Origin: Tiliqua scincoides
Lineage: Eukaryota; Chordata; Lepidosauria; Squamata; Scincidae
Length of the DNA stretch: 64,000 nucleotides
Assembly (NCBI RefSeq): GCF_035046505.1
Contig: NC_089829.1
Location: 28,639,960-28,703,959 of the forward strand
Direction of reading: 5' to 3'
The position numbers and the translations under genes are program-made. This document shows positions 1 to 12,145 of the stretch, piece by piece (the first letter of the stretch is position 1; every line of letters begins with the position of its first letter). The notes beneath the pieces were generated by a model. The model ran no database searches and was not told the origin of the DNA. It worked only from the letters and a program-made list of their open reading frames with translations.

Positions 1-180
1 AACCCACCTGCACTTTTTAAGCACACATTTTGATTGCTTTCCATTCTAGAGATATACAGCTTATAATAAATTTTATTGGTATATATCTAAGATTCTGTAG
101 ACCTTGGCTGTAGACCTTGGCTGGGGCCCTGCAAAAACAGTTATTTCCAACTGGACCTCACAGCTCCAAAGCCGGCCCTG
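1..180. mobile_element. hAT-like non-autonomous fragment
   Basis: The stretch ends in GCCGGCCCTG, the inverse of the CAGGGCCRGC terminus seen at 32287. It shares an AT-rich interior with 32287-32675, including a block resembling 'gcactttttaag...cattttgattgctt'. The left end lies outside the window. The hAT assignment is inferred from the terminus; no duplication can be checked. Confidence 0.5.
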
Positions 181-221
181 TTGGAACCTTCTGAATGTGT
201 AGGAGGATGTGCTCCACTTCT

Positions 222-500
222 AGGGCTGGCCCATCCATGAATCCAACTGAAGTGGTCACCTTAGGCAGCAATAGTTGGGGGGGTGCCTATTTCAGGCTGC
301 CTAATTGGCTGCACTTGTCCTCTTTCTCCTCTGCTCCCTGAATTGGAAAATGAAGAGAAGGATAGAGAAGGTGAAATGTGGAGGGGCGTGCTGGGCTAGA
401 ACACATGAGAGGATGGAAGGAGTATAGGCTGGCTCACCATTGGGTAAGGGGGCAGAACTGGCATGCTGCCTCAGGTGTCAGGAGGTCTTAGGCTGGCCCC
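222..500. mobile_element. Possible hAT MITE
   Basis: The stretch is bounded by AGGGCTGGCCC on the left and the inverse TTAGGCTGGCCCC on the right, with G/C-rich arms and an unrelated centre. No clean 8-bp duplication is visible, so the limits are approximate and the class is inferred from the terminal sequence. Confidence 0.35.
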
Positions 501-1165
501 ACCCTCTGGTGTGACAACCTTAAGAAGTACCTGCTCTGAACCCTAGAATTGTCATCCTTGTTTCTGAAAAGCTCAACCTGGCTCCAGCCACAAATACTAA
601 ATTCAAGGTTCTCTATTTATAAAAGGAAACATTCAAACATGTATGGTTTTGCTGGCCAACTGTGTTTCTAAATACATACGATCCAAACAATGCTGAGGAC
701 ATATTCAGTATCGTATCCACCCAGCAATTTTTCCTCCCTGGCCCTTAGAGCAGTTTTTGTTTTCTTGTTTGGTTTTGTTTTGTTCGGGTTTTTTTTTTTT
801 AAAAAAGCCAAAACATCCTCAATTCATACCTTGAGACTCAAAAGCTGCTTTAATTCAAGCTGCATTTCAGAGAGGTCACCATCAGAACAGAGGTCAGAAA
901 TCGAGCCAATTGGGCCTGTTTTACAGACAACAGTCATTGCTTATCTCTGCTTGAGTTTGGGTTTCTGTTCAAAATGTCAGCTGAAGAATGGAGGAAATGA
1001 TGGCGTGCTCAAAAAATTGGCAATCCAGTGTGCCTCCGGTCGCCTTCTGACCAACGTCAGTGTCCTTGTGGCTCAGCATGTCTTATGATTCCAAAAATGT
1101 GCTCAAATGATGTCCTGGCTGCAGGGGTGGCCAATCAGGAGGCAGACTGAGCTGGCTGCCTCAGG
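501..1165. other. Unannotated single-copy-looking DNA
   Basis: No gene or repeat is recognised here. A plus-strand open frame at 690-1088 runs through a T/A homopolymer (about 789-806) and encodes low-complexity residues, so it is treated as chance. Confidence 0.5.
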
Positions 1166-1167
1166 GC

Positions 1168-1320
1168 CCAATCCTATCCAACTTTCTAGCACCAAGGCAG
1201 GCACAATGCAGCACTGAGGTAAGGGAATAAACATTCCCTTACCTTGAGGAGGCATCTGTGACTGCCCCCCGAGTTGGTATGACTGCACTAGTGCTTGAAT
1301 GTTGGATAGGATTGGGCCCT
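1168..1320. mobile_element. Harbinger-like short MITE
   Basis: Terminal inverted repeats begin GGGCCCAATCCTATCCAA and end in the inverse TTGGATAGGATTGGGCCC. Both sides abut TCA, compatible with a 3-bp duplication. The interior carries a second palindrome around the TAAGGGAA / TTCCCTTA block. The same ends and interior recur at 33491, 59437 and elsewhere. Harbinger class is inferred from the 3-bp (TTA or TCA) flanks. Confidence 0.5.
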
Positions 1321-1619
1321 CAGACAGTTACGTGGTGGGGAGTGCCAGATGCCATTGCCCACACTATTCATCCCTGCTTCCTCTACTATTGCTCTTACTC
1401 TGTTTCCTATGTTCACTGAATTTCCCAACAAAGAGGAGAGTGGTGGACTAGAGTGTACCCGGGAGATGCTCAATGCTACCGCACTCCTCCACACTTCCTC
1501 TCCTGCTTTGTTCCCTTCCTCTGTTTCAAAACCAGAGAGTCTGGAAGGAGGAAGTGGAGCAGCAGTGACTCTTCATGCCTCCTGACCTATTACTGGTAAA
1601 TGCCAACCTCCATTTGTTT

Positions 1620-2095
1620 GTTGTTGGCAACCTTCAGTCTCGAAAGACTCTGATATCGTGCTCTGAATGGTGGTTCCGGAACAGCGTCTAGTGTGGCTGA
1701 AAAGGCCAATTCGGGAGTGACAATCCCTTCCACACTGGGAGCAAGTGCAGTCTGTCCCTGGTCTGTCTCCCTGGCTATGGGCCTTCCTTCTTTGCCTCTT
1801 TGCCTCAGACTGTTGGCCAAGTGTCTCTTCAAACTGGGAAAGGCCATGCTGCACAGCCTGCCTCCATGCGGGCTGCTCAGAGGCCAAGGTTTCCCACCTG
1901 TTGAGGTCCACTCCTAAGGCCTTCAGATCCCTCTTGCAGATGTCGTTGTATCACAGCTGTGGTCTACCTATGCTTTCCTTGCATGAGTTCTCCATAGAGG
2001 AGATCCTTTGGGATCTGGCCATCATCCATTCTCAGAACATGACTGAGCCAACGCAGGCGTCTCTATTTCAGCAGTGCATACATGCTAGGGATTCA
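1620..2095 (-). mobile_element. RTE-like LINE, 5'-truncated copy 1
   Basis: On the minus strand this is the last ~475 bp of the LINE at 11835-15436. It decodes the C-terminal region with the CSQCGRDC...H...C finger. The 3' tail with its TTCG-capped hairpin lies at about 1623-1657. ATTTGTTT flanks both sides (1612-1619 and 2096-2103), a probable target-site duplication. The copy carries small changes, including loss of several bases near the GKRPTGRPQ segment, so the reading frame is broken. It landed in the T-rich edge of an older MIR-like SINE. Confidence 0.85.
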
Positions 2096-2099
2096 ATTT

Positions 2100-2315
2100 G
2101 TTTATTTTTCTACATTTTATACCACCCTTCCTCAAAGGAGCTCAGGGTGCTGTACATGGTTCTTTCCCTTCTTTTGCCCTCACAAAAACCCTGTGAGGTA
2201 GGTGAGGCTGAGATAGTGATCATCCCACAGTCACCCACAAGGCTTCATGACTTAGCAAGGATTTGAACCTGGCTCTTTCAAGTCCAATTCCCAAATGACG
2301 ACACCATCCTGCCCT
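2100..2315 (-). mobile_element. MIR-like CORE-SINE
   Basis: Read on the minus strand, a tRNA-like head with a B box (GGTTCAAATCC) is followed by a core segment and the common 'CCTCACAGGGTTTTTGTGAGG' type block, split here for length. The 3' end reads GAAGGGTGGTATAAAATG, resembling L2/MIR tails. Copies also occur at 44505-44700 (plus) and 47100-47290 (minus). MIR-type SINEs are known to use L2-type LINEs; membership here is inferred from remembered consensus. Confidence 0.6.
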
Positions 2316-2610
2316 CCAAAGGCTCTCATTAGTTATCCTTCCTTATGCACAGGAAGTTCTTGGACCACATCTGTCCATACATTCAAGAGGAGCATTAAAA
2401 GTAGTGAAATAGAGCAGCCCTATCCTTCTGGACTCAAAGAGTAAGTGTGTGCTTTTTCTTTTCTTTTCTTTGTTGAATGAATACATCCCAATGTAAATAG
2501 GGCCCATTTGTATTGGGTTCCATTCATTTCTGAATGAATGGGCCATAGAATAAATAGAACAAATGAATGGAACCATGGATGGAACCAACTTTCAGCAAGG
2601 TTTAATAGAG
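2316..2610. other. Unannotated DNA
   Basis: No gene or repeat is recognised apart from short homopurine and homopyrimidine runs. Confidence 0.4.
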
Positions 2611-2670
2611 GAAGGAAGGAAGGAAGGAAGGAAGGAAGGAAGGAAGGAAGGAAGGAAGGAAGGAAGGAAG
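2611..2670. repeat. (GGAA)n microsatellite
   Basis: Fifteen uninterrupted GAAG-phase units. The purity suggests recent expansion or length polymorphism. Confidence 0.97.
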
Positions 2671-5600
2671 CTTGCATATAATGTTGCGCTTTGCAGAAGT
2701 TCCCAGCTTGTAACCCAGGTAAAACATCATTATGAGGCAAATTGGGATGAAATCATCCCTTGAAGTGTACTGCTCAGGGCCAGATCATGTGAATAAATCC
2801 AGCCATATAACCTAGGACTCCTCTACGGGTAAATGCCACACAGAAGCAAGTTAAATTTCCTTGTGTCTTGCACATGTTTGGATCACAATAAAATGCCCAA
2901 AATGTTTGTTTGAGCAGACTGGATGCCGTACAAAAAAATAGTAGGTTGTTCCTATATTGCAGCAAACAGACAGGGAAGCATCTGCTATTGACAGACAGCA
3001 GAGGCTAAACTAGGTGGTGATTGCTGAGTGACTAAACTCCGATTGAGCTATTTAATCAGTGCTATGAATGAGCGCTGTGCTGATCTTTGAAAATGAGAAG
3101 CAAATCCTCTTGTGAAAGCTCCCTGGCCTTCTGCTTCCATTGCTGTTTATTTTTATTGGGACTTAATATTATCTTTAGGCATGCTTTACAATATTCTCCT
3201 CCTGCACACTTCTCCCTGGAGTTGGAGATCCCAAATTACCTGGTCTTGTTTGAAGAGCAGTGCTGACACAATGAGTCATTCTTCTTCCGTCCTGGATTTC
3301 TAGACATTGCACAGACCAATGTGCAGTCACAGTTGGCCACAGATTTTGGTTCCTTCTGCAAATTTGTGTCACTTTTGTTCCACCCAGACAGCTCAGGGAC
3401 AGGTAAGCAAAGAACATTTTTACTTATCTCTTCATAGGCTGCCTGGTCCTCGGCTGGCTCATAACTTGCATCACAGGCTGCAAAGGTGGCCCTACATGCT
3501 CTGGGATGGCAGGGAATCAGATTGGGTGGTAAGTGATGAGCCTCTGTTTTCTGAAGCCGGTATAGCCAGTATGAGTGTTGTGAACGATCTACAACAGGGC
3601 AGTGATGTAGTGTCCAGCTTCCTTCTGGGCTTGGATACATCCATGTCCCATCCCCAGCTCTACCCCAGTACAGGGGACTGGAGAGAGGCTCTTCAGGAGG
3701 CAGATCAGACTCTCACACTGCCTCACCTGCGTTGTCTTCCTCCCCCTTGGGCTCCCGCCACAGCAGGTTCTGCGGTATAAAGCATACTAGCTCATCCAGG
3801 CTGGGTTCAAAAGTAAGACTCCTGGCTCCTATTGTCACTGGTATTCGGTGCAAGTAGTACCAGCCACTGCCCCAAGAGGAGAAGGGGACAAAATGTTGAC
3901 TTGTGGGGTTTGGGTTGTCGAATGGTTGTGGCTTTCTGGATCATAATTCCTCCTGGCAAGCCACTGCTGTCGGGTTCTGGTCCTCCTCCAAACCCGCCCC
4001 CCCCCCGCCAGTTCCACCTTTATCCTGACATCAGTTAGGTAAGGATAGGTGTGGCATTAATCTCTGGCAATTGGGGCCACAGGACCAGAGGTGTTTGACA
4101 GCTCTTGTCGCCCTGAACTAGGTCATGCCCCCATGTCAACATGCCGAGCCCAACCTCCTTTGTCAGAGCCTCCACATGTGTTAGAAGTTCCTGAGCTATT
4201 GGTTGCACTTTTGTGTTGCCACAGAATGTTCAATAACATTCAGAAGGAGACTCGTCTGTCACAGGAAGCCGGTAATTAGTACAAGTAGTGTAAGGGAAGT
4301 TGTTTAGCTGGGATAAACTTTCCCCATAAGGACAAGCAATAAGGAATATGCCGTTTTCAAGGAAAGAATGGGCGGGGAGAGGAGGCAGGAGAGATAGGAG
4401 AACTTGTAAAAAAAAAATCCAGATCTTTTAGCACTAAACGTTGGCTCCCTTATTAACAAGGGAGATCAACAGAAAACACAGCTCTGGAGAATATAGGCCA
4501 GGAAGCCAAGTAAGCAAAGAAGCAAAATAGAACATACTGAAACTGCATCCTTAGCTTCAGGTCTGAAAACAGAATTAAAATGCAAGCTCCCCTAGTGTGC
4601 ACATCCTCTGATGATGAACCCTTGATTGCAGCAATATTCTGTGCACAGCTACTGCAGGCAATGTGTACAATAATTGATGCCTCAAGGTTACTAGGTGCAT
4701 GCGAAATCCCCTCTCCTACTTTCCTCTTCCTTCCGAGGTCTGCAAATAAGTGCAGCTCCAAACCATAAAATGAATCGAGCCATTTTGGGTGCCATGTCTT
4801 TTGATCGTTCGAAGAAGCCCAGGCAAAATTATGAAGCGACCGGCACTAAATCTTGACTACAAGTGGGTTGAGAGAGTGTGATCAATGAGTGATAAATCCT
4901 CCACATATTTAACTGTCTCTGACAATACAGAACTCATCAAAGTTGTCATCATCAATATGTCCTGTGATGCTCTAATTCAAAGTTACAATCATTACTGCAA
5001 CTCTGTGGACCAGAGCACAACCAAAAGCCCTTGTGCCACAGTTAAATGGAAGATTCTGGCTGCTGGAGAGGTTGGAAGCGTCGTACTTTAAAGTAGGCTG
5101 CATAAATGCTCCTTTAAATATGCTTAGATTATCTTCCTCTTTCATATTTTGTTCCAAGCAGCTCAAGGCAGTAGGCATTGGGGGGGGGGGGGTCCAAACT
5201 GATCACCCATCTGGTCAGTGCTAGAGCTGCTTATCTTCAGCATGGTGGCTATATCGGGTGCCTCCAGCTGAATGTACATTAATTCTAGTGCATATACAGA
5301 AGTGGCCTCTATAACTTTAGAAAAAATAAATAAAACTGGATCCAAAGGCTGTAAACCAACTGCCAGCCGATCCATGAAGTCACTGGAAGTGGGCAGCACC
5401 AGCGGTAAATTGCAAGGGGTCTGAGGTGGTGGTGGATTGGCGTTGCCTTTCCACCCAAGTCTGTCACTGCCACCTCCCTCCAATCCAATTAGCTTGCTAC
5501 CAATTAGCAGATTAGCTTGCTACCAATCCAAGCCAAGCTAATCTTCTTCACACTCACGTGCTGGTAAGTCAGTGTGGGGGGTGGGCAGAAGGCAGGAATG

Positions 5601-5690
5601 GGTGGGGACAGTGAGAAATGGGGCAGAGACCAGGGTGGGGAGGGGACAGAGCAAGGCTGGGACAGGGATGGTATCGACCATGGCAGTGCC
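2671..5690. other. Unannotated intergenic or intronic DNA
   Basis: No gene is supportable. Minor landmarks are a C-rich run near 3999-4008, an A-run near 4408, a G-run of 13 at 5180-5192, and a 17-bp direct repeat (ATTAGCTTGCTACCAAT) at about 5488 and 5511. Open frames of up to 157 codons (3307-3780) show no recognisable domain and are overlapped on the opposite strand. Confidence 0.4.
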
Positions 5691-5692
5691 TA

Positions 5693-5885
5693 CGATATCC
5701 AATCCTGCTAAATAGCTGGCACAGGTTCAAGTGGACCCTCTGAGTGATGGAGGAATACTGCCAGGCAAGGGAACAAGTGTTCTCTTACCCAGAGGGAACC
5801 TCTGAGATGGCCCCATGGGTGCAGTGTACTCTCCAGTGATGCAACTGCATTGGCGGGGGGGGGGGGAATTTGATAAGATTGGACT
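5693..5885. mobile_element. Harbinger-like MITE variant
   Basis: The left end has TATCCAATCCTGC and the right end has the inverse AAGATTGGACTG. The interior 'AAGGGAACAAGTGTTC..TTACC' block matches the centre of the 1168 and 33491 elements. A G-run at 5855-5865 interrupts the right arm. Limits are approximate. Confidence 0.4.
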
Positions 5886-5886
5886 G

Positions 5887-5975
5887 TATTAGGCTACAAT
5901 CCTAAACCCACTAACCTGGGAGTAAGTCTCATTTAACTCAGTTGGACTTGCTTCTGAGTAGACATATGCTCACAT
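5887..5975. mobile_element. Short palindromic MITE (GCAATCCTA type)
   Basis: The stretch begins ATTAGGCTACAATCCTAA and carries the motif CTGGGAGTAAGTCTCATTT followed by the near-inverse GGACTTGCTTCTGAGTAGAC. This ~90-bp motif recurs at 29900, 37489, 38487 and 61972, and inside hAT copies at 36202 and 56901. Confidence 0.5.
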
Positions 5976-6039
5976 TATTAGACTAAGGACTGTCCACTTC
6001 TTTCTATTCAAAATCTTTTTAAAAAGAAAAAAAAGAAAG

Positions 6040-6853
6040 AAAAAGAAATGTGTTACCCAGTTAATCAGTGATGCCTTTTTGGTGGCTGAAAATGATTTTC
6101 AATAACAGCTCAAACTGATTGATTGATTCAAGGTTGTCATCCAAATACTTCTTAGTACAGAATTCTAGGCTCACGGCAAGACAGCCTTCATAAAGATAAC
6201 TTCATGGATGTCTGAGATTTTTCGGAGGGGCAAAGAGGCTGTGAGACTAGGATTGCTCTCGCTGAGCTTCACAAACCTAAATTTCCTTCCTCCTTGGGCT
6301 TCTTTTGCTGGCCTTAACTGTCTTATCCTTGCAGCCTGCGCGAGCTGCTTGCAATTTCGCAGTCTCATTGACTTGAGCATTCATGTCTGAGTGAGTTATG
6401 CTCCTCTCACTGGTAATTTTGCAGCTTTATTGGATTCCTTCAACTTCACTCAGTAAATTCCAGGGGCTATTGGGAACGGGAGACGTGTGCACCTTGGATC
6501 GAGGCTTTTATTGACTCACCGAAGTCGAGATAATGCTGTTTATCCTCACCGACTGCAGCCTGGGTGTGGGAATTGCAGCAGCTTTGCTGAGATTCATGGG
6601 CAGAAATCAGAAGGTAACCTGGGCTTGCTTTTCAAAAGACCTTCTGACTCCTTATGTGCTTGATATGCAAGCTTGTTCTGTCACCAGTTTTGATAGCTGA
6701 ATTGTTTAGCACTGGCCTCATATCAACAGACATGCCCAATCTCTTTTCCTCTTTTCCATTTTGAAAACTTTGTTCAGATCTTGTTTACTGAATTTCCTGC
6801 GTGATATTGGCAGTTTGGGGCAGAAATCATCACGTTTTTCAGATCTTCCAGCA
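6040..6853. other. Repeat-free DNA, candidate conserved non-coding block
   Basis: About 800 bp with no recognisable transposon, mixed composition, and several short AT-core motifs. No splice-bounded open frame stands out. Conservation cannot be measured from one sequence, so this is only a compositional suspicion. Confidence 0.25.
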
Positions 6854-7205
6854 CCAGGGCCAGCCTTAGGGCAATTTGACCAATTGACTGTGCCTGGAGG
6901 GGCCCTGCACTGGGGCAGCTAGTGAAATGCCTGTGGCCACAGCGGGCCACAGTTGACACCCTGGTGTGGAATCTTCCATGCTGACACATAACAAGAAAGT
7001 GCAGTGAGCGAAGCATTTCTGCTGGACGGCTCTCCCTCCCACCCACCTCTGGGTCTGTTTGGCATGAAATTGCCCCCCAGAAGCTGTTACCAGTGACAGT
7101 GCTTTTGGGTGCCTTGTCACTGCCATTCATCCTGCTCAGTAGAGGAGCCCTGCAGAAATGTTTTGCATTGGGCCCCCTCAGCCCCTGTCCACCACCCTAG
7201 GCCTC
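6854..7205. mobile_element. Possible hAT fragment
   Basis: The left end reads CAGGGCCAGCCTTAGGGCAA, the same terminus type as at 32287. The right side contains CACCCTAGGCCTCACTGG, a degenerate inverse end. Limits are uncertain and no duplication is seen. Confidence 0.4.
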
Positions 7206-7262
7206 ACTGGGCTTGAAACAGGAGCTCTGCAAATGGGGCTGCAAGCTCCCAAGGCTCAGACC

Positions 7263-7265
<3 letters not shown>

Positions 7266-7314
<49 letters not shown>
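7266..7314. repeat. (GA)n microsatellite
   Basis: An uninterrupted AG dinucleotide array of about 24 units. Confidence 0.97.
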
Positions 7315-7317
<3 letters not shown>

Positions 7318-7561
7318 GAGTCTGGGGTTAAAGAATGGTACCTATAAAATCATCTGGTGGAGTATGGAAACATGGGAAGTAGCATAGTAAATATGACTGA
7401 AGCAGAAAAGTCAGACAAGTTCGGTCACAGAGACAGGTTGTGCTTGATGCCACAGGGAAGGAACTTGGAAGTAATGGATGGTGCCTGTCCATCCAGTGGT
7501 GAAACCTGATAGAGATGGGGAAATGCTAATAACAAAAGTCATAGAAATGTAGAGTGACCCC

Positions 7562-7895
7562 AGTGGTGTTGCTGGGGGGGTGCAGGGGTGCAGGCAGCAG
7601 CACTGGGTGACATGCATGGGGGGGTGACACCACTACTGGCCAAAATTTTTAAAATTTTGATATTTTCAAATGATACCATCATGTTATATATCATTCGATG
7701 TGTATTTTCATGCAGAATGCAAAGGAACAAACCATGTTGAAATATCTCTATTATATCAAAAGTTATAGCTAAAAACCGACCAGGGATGGGGCGATGGTAT
7801 ATCACCATGCCCACTGCCCAGGGCAATGCCACACCCACTGCATGGGAGGAGGTCCATCATGGAGGTGATGTGCTGGTCTCCCACATCAGGTGACC
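7562..7895. mobile_element. hAT non-autonomous element (CAGTGGYGTTGCT family)
   Basis: The stretch starts CAGTGGTGTTGCTGGGGG. The interior 'CCAAAATTTTTAAAATTTTGATA...ATCAAAAGTTATAGCTA' is shared, with divergence, with 55664-56688 and 58110-58744. The right end is not clear, so the end coordinate is approximate. Confidence 0.55.
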
Positions 7896-7959
7896 AAAAA
7901 CCCCCAATGGTTTCCAGCTCCCTAAGGTTCATTTGGTGCATGGAACAGACTCTTCTTTG

Positions 7960-8230
7960 AGGCGTCCCCTTCCATGGAGGCTCCTTTTTAGGCTTTTAAG
8001 AAGGACCTGGAAACCTTTCTCTTGCATCTGGTCTTTGGTCAATGACAAATGAAGTCCCTGATGTTCTTCTTCAGCTTCTGTTCTCAGATTGTCATGCTTA
8101 AACTTTGCTTTACCAGTTTGAACTTGTTGGTCTTTTTTGTATAATTGTCACTTTTATTATGACGTTTTGATCTGCTTTGTAAGCCACCTCCAGGCTACTG
8201 GTAAAAGGCAGGAAATATGCTGAAAAAATA
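7960..8230 (+). mobile_element. L2/CR1-like LINE or SINE 3' end
   Basis: The run 'TTTTAAGAAGGACCTGGAAACC...TTTGTAAGCCACCTCCAGG' resembles the 3' region of L2/CR1-type elements that end in a 'gtaaaccgcc...gcgg' segment. No open frame survives. The family is inferred from remembered consensus. Confidence 0.4.
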
Positions 8231-9940
8231 AGCTAATAAGCACTTGGCAGACTGCAGTTGTCATGGTATATTTGGAACTACTGAAAACATTGCATCATGG
8301 CAGCATGTCATTAACTCAAAGAACGCACACCTTCTTGGCTTTTGGATCAGTGAAGTAGGTGAGAAGGGGTTGGAGATGAGGCTCAGGCAACGATTCTTGG
8401 GTGAGAAGAGGGAGGGTGTTGCAAGCAGGTCACTGTTTTCATCTCTGAAATGCTGTTATGTCCAGCTGGAATCCAGCACCTGACAGTTTGATCGTGTCAT
8501 CTCAAGTGGCTGCAGTAAAGGGGTGGTTTGGTCAGCATTGGGATGTCACCTTGAACAGCTGTGTTCAGTGTTTGCCCAGAGGTCAGTTGGGCTTCTCTGC
8601 TGTCACAGAGGAGATGGGGCAACCCAGGACAGGATTCCTGCTTGGGACCCTGTGGGCCCTGAGAAGGGTGCTTTCTCCAACACACTACTCCAGCAACAAC
8701 TCTGCAGGCTATCCTCCATGAAGTTGTCCTCCCATGAGATGGGGTTCCAGTTTCCCACACATGCAGGGTCTTCAGTGTCAATTTGGATAGAAGGGACAAG
8801 GCACTGGAGAGGAAACAACCCAGTGGATTTTGTCCACTTCCAGATTTGCTCCATTGTCTCGGGGACTTGAGTTATCGCATCACACTTCTGGTAGGGGAGG
8901 AGTTGTCGGCACCATAGGGTCAACTCATGGCTGTGTGTTAAGTTCTCCTGCTCTCCCCCTGGCTGTCAAGCCACAGGGTTAGCTGCTTCTCACAAGACAA
9001 GGGCCTCCATACTCTTGGGTGATGCTGGCCCTTTAACCCCCAAGGCTGGACCAGGAGGAGCAGATGGTGGGGATGGGAGAGAACCCAGGAAGGGGAGGCC
9101 CAGGGCTTCATAAGGCACTCAGGGCTGATGATCAGAGGTCTCTGGACAGGCTACCTCAGGGTTGCTTTGTGGCTGCTTCCCAGGGACTGGGGCAAGCCCA
9201 GGGAAAGAGCTAGGAGACATATGGACGAGGAAGAAGCAGAGTGAACCAACCCCGTTGCTGAACTCTGAGGCCTAGTTGGGAGAATCCTGGTCACTGGGCC
9301 AGCAACATCCCCTTTTGTTTCTACTCCTATTTCCCTGGGACCAAGTGAACCACACCCCTTGTGGAGACCCTGGGTGGGGGATGCAGAGGATGGAGACAAG
9401 GAGGAAGAGAAGGAAACGAATGACCTTTGATCTCTCTTCAATCAGAGAGCGACCAAGAATGCAGAGAACTGTGACTGGCTCCAGGGCTATCCCCACAGCC
9501 CCAGACATGACAGACAGAGAACCAACAGGTGCAGCATGGAGTTGCAGTGACCAGAAAAGGCTACTTTCCTGCTTGCTTCTTATCTGTTATGCAGCCATGC
9601 AAGGTCTTCTGATAGGCAAAAAAAATTAACCACCCCGAGGTCAGCAGCCAGAGTTGCTATCTAAATATCATGACAAGCACCAGGAAAGGTAGGTGTGTTT
9701 TTCATTTGACGTCCTCTGAGGCCCAGGGCGAGCCAGGCTGAGGGAACCATGTTAGATGCCCAGCCAAATCGGAGTGAACATGATTTAAAACGTGAGCGAG
9801 AAAAGTATATTGGGAAAGGTGACCAGCCATGTCCCATGTTGCCTAAACAGACTGAGAATGAGTGCTGCAGATATGTCTGGGTTTTAAATGCCTATTTGCT
9901 GGTCTCATTAATCTGCTAAATTACCCAGCTCAAATTGCTT
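8231..9940. other. Unannotated intergenic or intronic DNA
   Basis: No repeat is recognised. Overlapping open frames on both strands (8457-8923 and 9151-9629) have no familiar domain and no convincing splice context. Confidence 0.4.
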
Positions 9941-11250
9941 TATGTCTAAGCATTGCGTCCACGCAGGCACATTTTGTATTAGCTGCCACCGAAAGAGGAA
10001 ACGGCCGCAGAGGAACTGGGGGTGAGCCGTGAGGAGAGACTTATTGGCTGCAAAAGGAATCCTTAATGAAACCCTTACACGCAGACGTCCCCAAGAAACA
10101 CTTTTTTGTACTGCTGACTAGTAATATCTGCTTTGCTCCTCTAGTCACACAACATTCATTCTGTGTCAGCCAAAGCCAAATATCAGGAGGAGCGGGTCCA
10201 GCCCTATAATTAACAAGCATGTATTCATAGAGTCCAGTTGCCTATCTAGAGCCCAACACAGCATAGGATACACTTATTAAGAGGAACAGCTAGGAAAAAA
10301 ATGGTGGCATTGAAACTACTCAGGCCACACTTATGAATAACAATCCCGGAATTATCTGGGCCCAGCTACATTTTGCAACAGAAAACAAACGGTGGGCACT
10401 CGTAGTACATCCTCGTTGCATCGATATGATGCGCTGACGGTCTTCTATCTGCGATGATTTGTTTTGATTTCCAATTTCTTTTTTTTTTTTTAAAATAAAT
10501 CTTTCTTAGCTGCTGAGCCCTAATGAGGCTTCCCTAAATTGATTAGATGCACCGCAATTTCAGTCCAGTTCACAGATTATTTTGGAAAGCTGTCGAGATC
10601 CTGTGACTTTCATTTCATTGGATTTAATGATTGCTTGGGGGGGGGGGGAAACCAGGGGAGAGAGGGAGAGAAAAGGTGTGCATTACAGCCAGATACAATC
10701 ATTTTTGTCAGCGTGATCCTTTTAAGTGCAATTCAATTAAAGTGTTAGGCCCTAATTTTATTATTGTGCCTGCTTGAGTGCTAATGTTAGCCACCAATAA
10801 AGCTACAGGTAGATAATGGTATACAATTTAATTTAACTAATTGGAGTTTAGTGATCTAACATGCTTTTCATATCAAATTCTTTGAATAATCTTTGATTTT
10901 TGCATCTCCTACAATTCTTTTAATGGATGAGGGCAGCCGAAAACATCAGTTACATTTCAGATTCAATTATTGGGTAACATCTGCCTTTAACACCGTTATC
11001 AGTATGCACATGAGTTCTTGCTGATTACCTGCTCCGTGCCTCCATTTTCCATTGTCACTATGTTTGACCTTGAAATTAATTTATCTAACTGTGCTTACAT
11101 TCCTTATTATGTTATCCGCAGCCTCGCACAGCCAGAAACATTTTCACTGAGTGAGTGCTGGCAAAGTGACAATGCGGCTAGGGTCAACTGTGGAGAGGGA
11201 CAGCTACCTCAAACTAGAGAACAAAAGTACGAGAAGTATCCTAGCCCCCC
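9941..11250. promoter_or_regulatory. Candidate conserved non-coding / enhancer-like block
   Basis: About 1.3 kb free of recognised transposons and rich in homeodomain-type cores (TTAATTT, CAATTAA, CTAATTGG, GATTTAATGATTG), interrupted only by a T-run near 10480 and a G-run near 10637. Vertebrate gene deserts flanking developmental regulators often hold such AT-rich islands. This is inference from composition; a cross-species alignment is needed. Confidence 0.3.
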
Positions 11251-11821
11251 TCTTCTGAACAGGAAATAACATGTGTCATGTGCAAGCATTCACAAAACCC
11301 ACAAATGTGAGGTGATTTGCACAGCTGCTCTTCATGCCTTTGGGAAGGAGAGAGAGAGTGAGAAAGAAGGAGATGGAGGCAGGAGGCAAGAACAGCAGTA
11401 AGGCAGCCCCACCCCAAAACATTAAATGCCTGGCCCCTTGGGTGGCCATTTCCAGGGTGGGGGTATTTCTTTGGGATGGCTGGAGCAGCAGAGCATCACC
11501 AGTGGTGTCACCATTGAAGGAGACCACACCAAAGGGATGGAGATTCAACCTTTTTTGGCCTCTGGAATGGGAAGATGGAACGGGTCATTGATATGACTGC
11601 AGCTTTCCCCAAATTTTGAGCCAAGCTGGCACTCTGACTTTATGGAGAGCTGCTGGCAATGAAACAGCTGTGTAGACACCTTGAGAATAGTTATTTGTGA
11701 TGAATCTGGCTGAGCACACATTATGAGTCCACTTTTGGGATGACTGCATTCCGTGGCAAGAAAGATGTACTCCCCTGCTGCAGTTATGAAAGACAGAATA
11801 TACATTTTAAAATCAATACAT
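11251..11821. other. Unannotated DNA upstream of the RTE-like LINE
   Basis: No repeat or gene is recognised. It is the pre-insertion neighbour of the LINE. Confidence 0.4.
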
Positions 11822-11834
11822 TAGCACTGGTTCT
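11822..11834 (+). repeat. Target-site duplication, left copy
   Basis: TAGCACTGGTTCT, identical to 15437-15449. It marks the 5' junction of the RTE-like LINE. Confidence 0.9.
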
Positions 11835-12145
11835 CGGTTGGTTGGTTCCAGCGACGTGGAGAGGGGGGATTTGCTGCATGGGTAACAGCCTATCCTCCAT
11901 ACCTTCTTTACCCAGGCTTCGCGCACTGGAGAGGACACTCCAACTTCGCCATACGGCGTCGGCACAACACGGGAAGCAGCAGTTTACCGGTTATAAGTCT
12001 TTGCTCAATTGGCGTAGAGCATGACGCCAGGGGCTGCTTCCGACGGTGGGAGAGATCATTGCATCTCATTGGGCAGCTACCGCCCGCCTTAAGCTGGGCA
12101 GTCCCCAGCCAGTAAGGTGTTGCCTCGCCACGGTCCGTTAACCTC

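Noticed and set aside
2420-2763. Frames rich in LPSF or GRKE repeats
   Set aside because: Products of the (GGAA)n microsatellite.
3307-3780. 157-codon plus-strand frame
   Set aside because: No domain, no splice context, and an overlapping minus-strand frame of similar length.
5488-5530. 17-bp direct repeat as a target-site duplication
   Set aside because: The copies are only a few bases apart with no element between them.
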